This document shows positions 62,544-64,000 of a DNA stretch of 64,000 nucleotides, one piece after another (position 1 is the first letter of the stretch; every line of letters starts with the position of its first letter). Both the position numbers and the translations under genes were made by a program. This DNA is from Gaiella sp. GTDB taxonomy: Bacteria > Actinomycetota > Thermoleophilia > Gaiellales > Gaiellaceae. The notes below the pieces were generated by a model, which worked only from the letters and a program-made list of their open reading frames with translations, was not told where the DNA came from and made no database searches. The stretch covers positions 2,846,622 through 2,910,621 of the forward strand of contig JAOSJZ010000001.1 in the NCBI GenBank assembly GCA_027493885.1, read 5' to 3'.

Positions 62544-63346
62544 TCCCTCTTTCGTCGCAGGATGAACCGCTCCACCGCCTTCGCAAACCCGTCGTGCTCG
62601 TTCGAGTCCGTCACACGGCGCGCGGCCCGCTGCACCTCGCGGTCGGCGTTGCCCATCGCGATCGAGAGACCGGAGGTGGCGAACATGAGCACGTCGTTCG
62701 GCATGTCGCCGATCGTCGCGATCTCCTGCGGCGGGATCTCGTAGCGGCGCGAGAGGAAGCGCGCCACCGCCGCCTTGTTCGCCTCGGGGTGCGTGACGTC
62801 GAGGTAGTAGGGCTGCGAGCGGGCCGCCATGACGTGGTCGCCCAGCGTGTCCTGCACCCTCGCGGCGGCCGCGGCGACGGCGTCGTGGTCGTCGCTCACA
62901 CCGACGATCTTCGCGATCCCCGTCTCCACACCGTCGAAGCTCGTCACCACCGTCGGCTCGAAGCGGACCGTGCGCGACTCGCGCTCGACGTGCGGCGCGC
63001 CGGGGTCGCGCACGAGCCAGTCGGCGCCACGGTAGAGCCAGACGTCGAGCCTCGACGACTCGAGCAGCTCGACGACGCGCGGGACGAGCGGGTCGGGAAC
63101 GGTGTGCTCCTCGAGCACCTTCATCGCCGGGTCGACGAGCAGGCCGCCGTTGAAGGCCGCGATCGGCGTCTCCAGCGCGAGCGGCTCGACGAGCATCGAC
63201 ATGCCGCGCGGCGGCCTGCCGCTCGTGATCGCGAACAGGACTCCCTCCTCGTGGAGCGCCCGCACGGCTGCGGCCGCGCGCTGGGTCAGCTGCTTCTCCG
63301 GCGTCACGAGCGTCCCGTCGACGTCTGCCAGCAGGAGCCGGATCAC
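62540..63346 (-). CDS. Cof-type HAD-family sugar phosphatase
   Basis: The 268-residue protein has motif [21 protein letters not shown], motif [13 protein letters not shown], the C2B cap and motif [22 protein letters not shown] with AMGNA. Cof-type HAD enzymes dephosphorylate sugar phosphates or flavins; inside this operon a sugar-phosphate housekeeping role is likely. GTG 63346 overlaps the pgi stop as GTGA. The open frame extends upstream only as a shadow of pgi. Confidence 0.88.
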   Translation of the reverse strand: MIRLLLADVDGTLVTPEKQLTQRAAAAVRALHEEGVLFAITSGRPPRGMSMLVEPLALETPIAAFNGGLLVDPAMKVLEEHTVPDPLVPRVVELLESSRLDVWLYRGADWLVRDPGAPHVERESRTVRFEPTVVTSFDGVETGIAKIVGVSDDHDAVAAAAARVQDTLGDHVMAARSQPYYLDVTHPEANKAAVARFLSRRYEIPPQEIATIGDMPNDVLMFATSGLSIAMGNADREVQRAARRVTDSNEHDGFAKAVERFILRRKRE

Positions 63347-64000
63347 TTCGTGGCTCGGTAGCGGCGGATCAGCGCGTTCGTCGACGAGTCGTGCGCGAGG
63401 CCGGGCTCGTCCGGGCTCCCGAGCTCGGGGACGATCCGCTGCGCGAGCACCTTCCCCAGCTCGACGCCCCACTGGTCGAAGGAGTCGACCTGCCAGATCG
63501 TCCCCTGCGTGAAGACGCTGTGCTCGTAGAGCGCGACGAGCGTGCCGAGCGCGAACGGAGTGAGCTCCTCCGCGAGCAGGACGTTGGTCGGCCGGTTGCC
63601 CTCGAAGACGCGGTGCGGCACGACCGCCTCCGGCGTGCCCTCGGCGCGGACCTCCTCCTCCGTCTTGCCGAACGCGAGTGCCTCCGCCTGCGCGAAGACG
63701 TTCGCCATGAGGAGGTCGTGGTGGTCGCCGAGCGGGTTCGGCGTGCGCGAGAAGCCGATCAGGTCGAGCGGGATCAGCTTCGTCCCCTGGTGGATCAGCT
63801 GGTAGAAGCTGTGCTGGCCGTTCGTCCCGGGCTCACCCCAGAAGACCGCGCCCGTCTCGTAGTCGACCCGCCGGCCGTCGAGCGTCACGTGCTTGCCGTT
63901 CGACTCCATCGTCAGCTGCTGCAGGTAGGCGGGGAAGCGCTTCAGGTACTGCTCGTAGGGCATCACGCCGACGGTCTGGGCGCCGAAGAACCCGCCGTAC
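63343..64000 (-). CDS. pgi: glucose-6-phosphate isomerase, C-terminal part (runs off window)
   Basis: The open frame continues to the window edge. Visible blocks are [46 protein letters not shown] (the PGI signature with catalytic Glu and His) and [23 protein letters not shown] interconverts glucose 6-phosphate and fructose 6-phosphate. Being first in the operon with gnd and pgl, it ties hexose phosphate supply to the oxidative pentose phosphate branch. Confidence 0.95.
   Translation of the reverse strand, partial: YGGFFGAQTVGVMPYEQYLKRFPAYLQQLTMESNGKHVTLDGRRVDYETGAVFWGEPGTNGQHSFYQLIHQGTKLIPLDLIGFSRTPNPLGDHHDLLMANVFAQAEALAFGKTEEEVRAEGTPEAVVPHRVFEGNRPTNVLLAEELTPFALGTLVALYEHSVFTQGTIWQVDSFDQWGVELGKVLAQRIVPELGSPDEPGLAHDSSTNALIRRYRATK

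Overview
The window is GC-rich bacterial DNA with many GTG starts, 4-base start/stop overlaps and short operons. Gene content (BTAD and MalT/LuxR regulators with TPR tails, DUF5996, DUF6941, CBU_0592-like, geranylgeranyl reductase family) points to an actinobacterium of the Thermoleophilia type (Gaiellales or Solirubrobacterales). That placement is an inference from families, not from a marker gene.

Layout. 1-11.4 kb: end of a TPR protein, a phosphotransferase, a hemerythrin, a copper P-type ATPase coupled to an OLD-family nuclease, a stretch of gene remnants (7.1-10.2 kb) and a zinc alcohol dehydrogenase. 11.5-47.2 kb: a composite island ending at an intact tRNA-Thr (47139-47211, minus). Copies of the tRNA 3' part lie at 11.47, 33.65 and 37.70 kb; the 37.70 kb copy matches the tRNA over 41 bp. 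Two related tyrosine integrases read toward the 37.70 kb copy and toward the tRNA, which defines a 9.4-kb and a 4.0-kb element; a third unit of about 22 kb may lie to the left.

Island cargo, left to right: a CadC/ArsR metal operon; a LuxR regulator split by a 23-bp duplication; an eroded DszB/SulP sulfur locus; a dipeptidase/C4-dicarboxylate/amino-acid permease cluster; TetR/cupin; a BTAD regulator with a peroxiredoxin, ABM-SRPBCC and flavoprotein operon; toxin-antitoxin pieces and a truncated TOTE-type helicase; a MarR redox operon; an ABC exporter with a two-component system; and HipBA preceded by four operator boxes spaced exactly 27 bp.

47.2-64 kb is chromosomal in character: tRNA-Tyr, a geranylgeranyl reductase-type flavoprotein, an SLH/NlpC hydrolase, a zinc metallopeptidase, a small MITE-like repeat, mmsA, a MurD-like ligase, a GH3 protein, a sulfotransferase and a pentose-phosphate operon (pgi-HAD-gnd-pgl) running off the right end.

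The window is unusually rich in broken genes. Some are clear deletions; three are back-to-back gene pairs that both lost their 5' ends at one junction. Others are one-base shifts in G or C runs inside otherwise intact genes and may be consensus errors.
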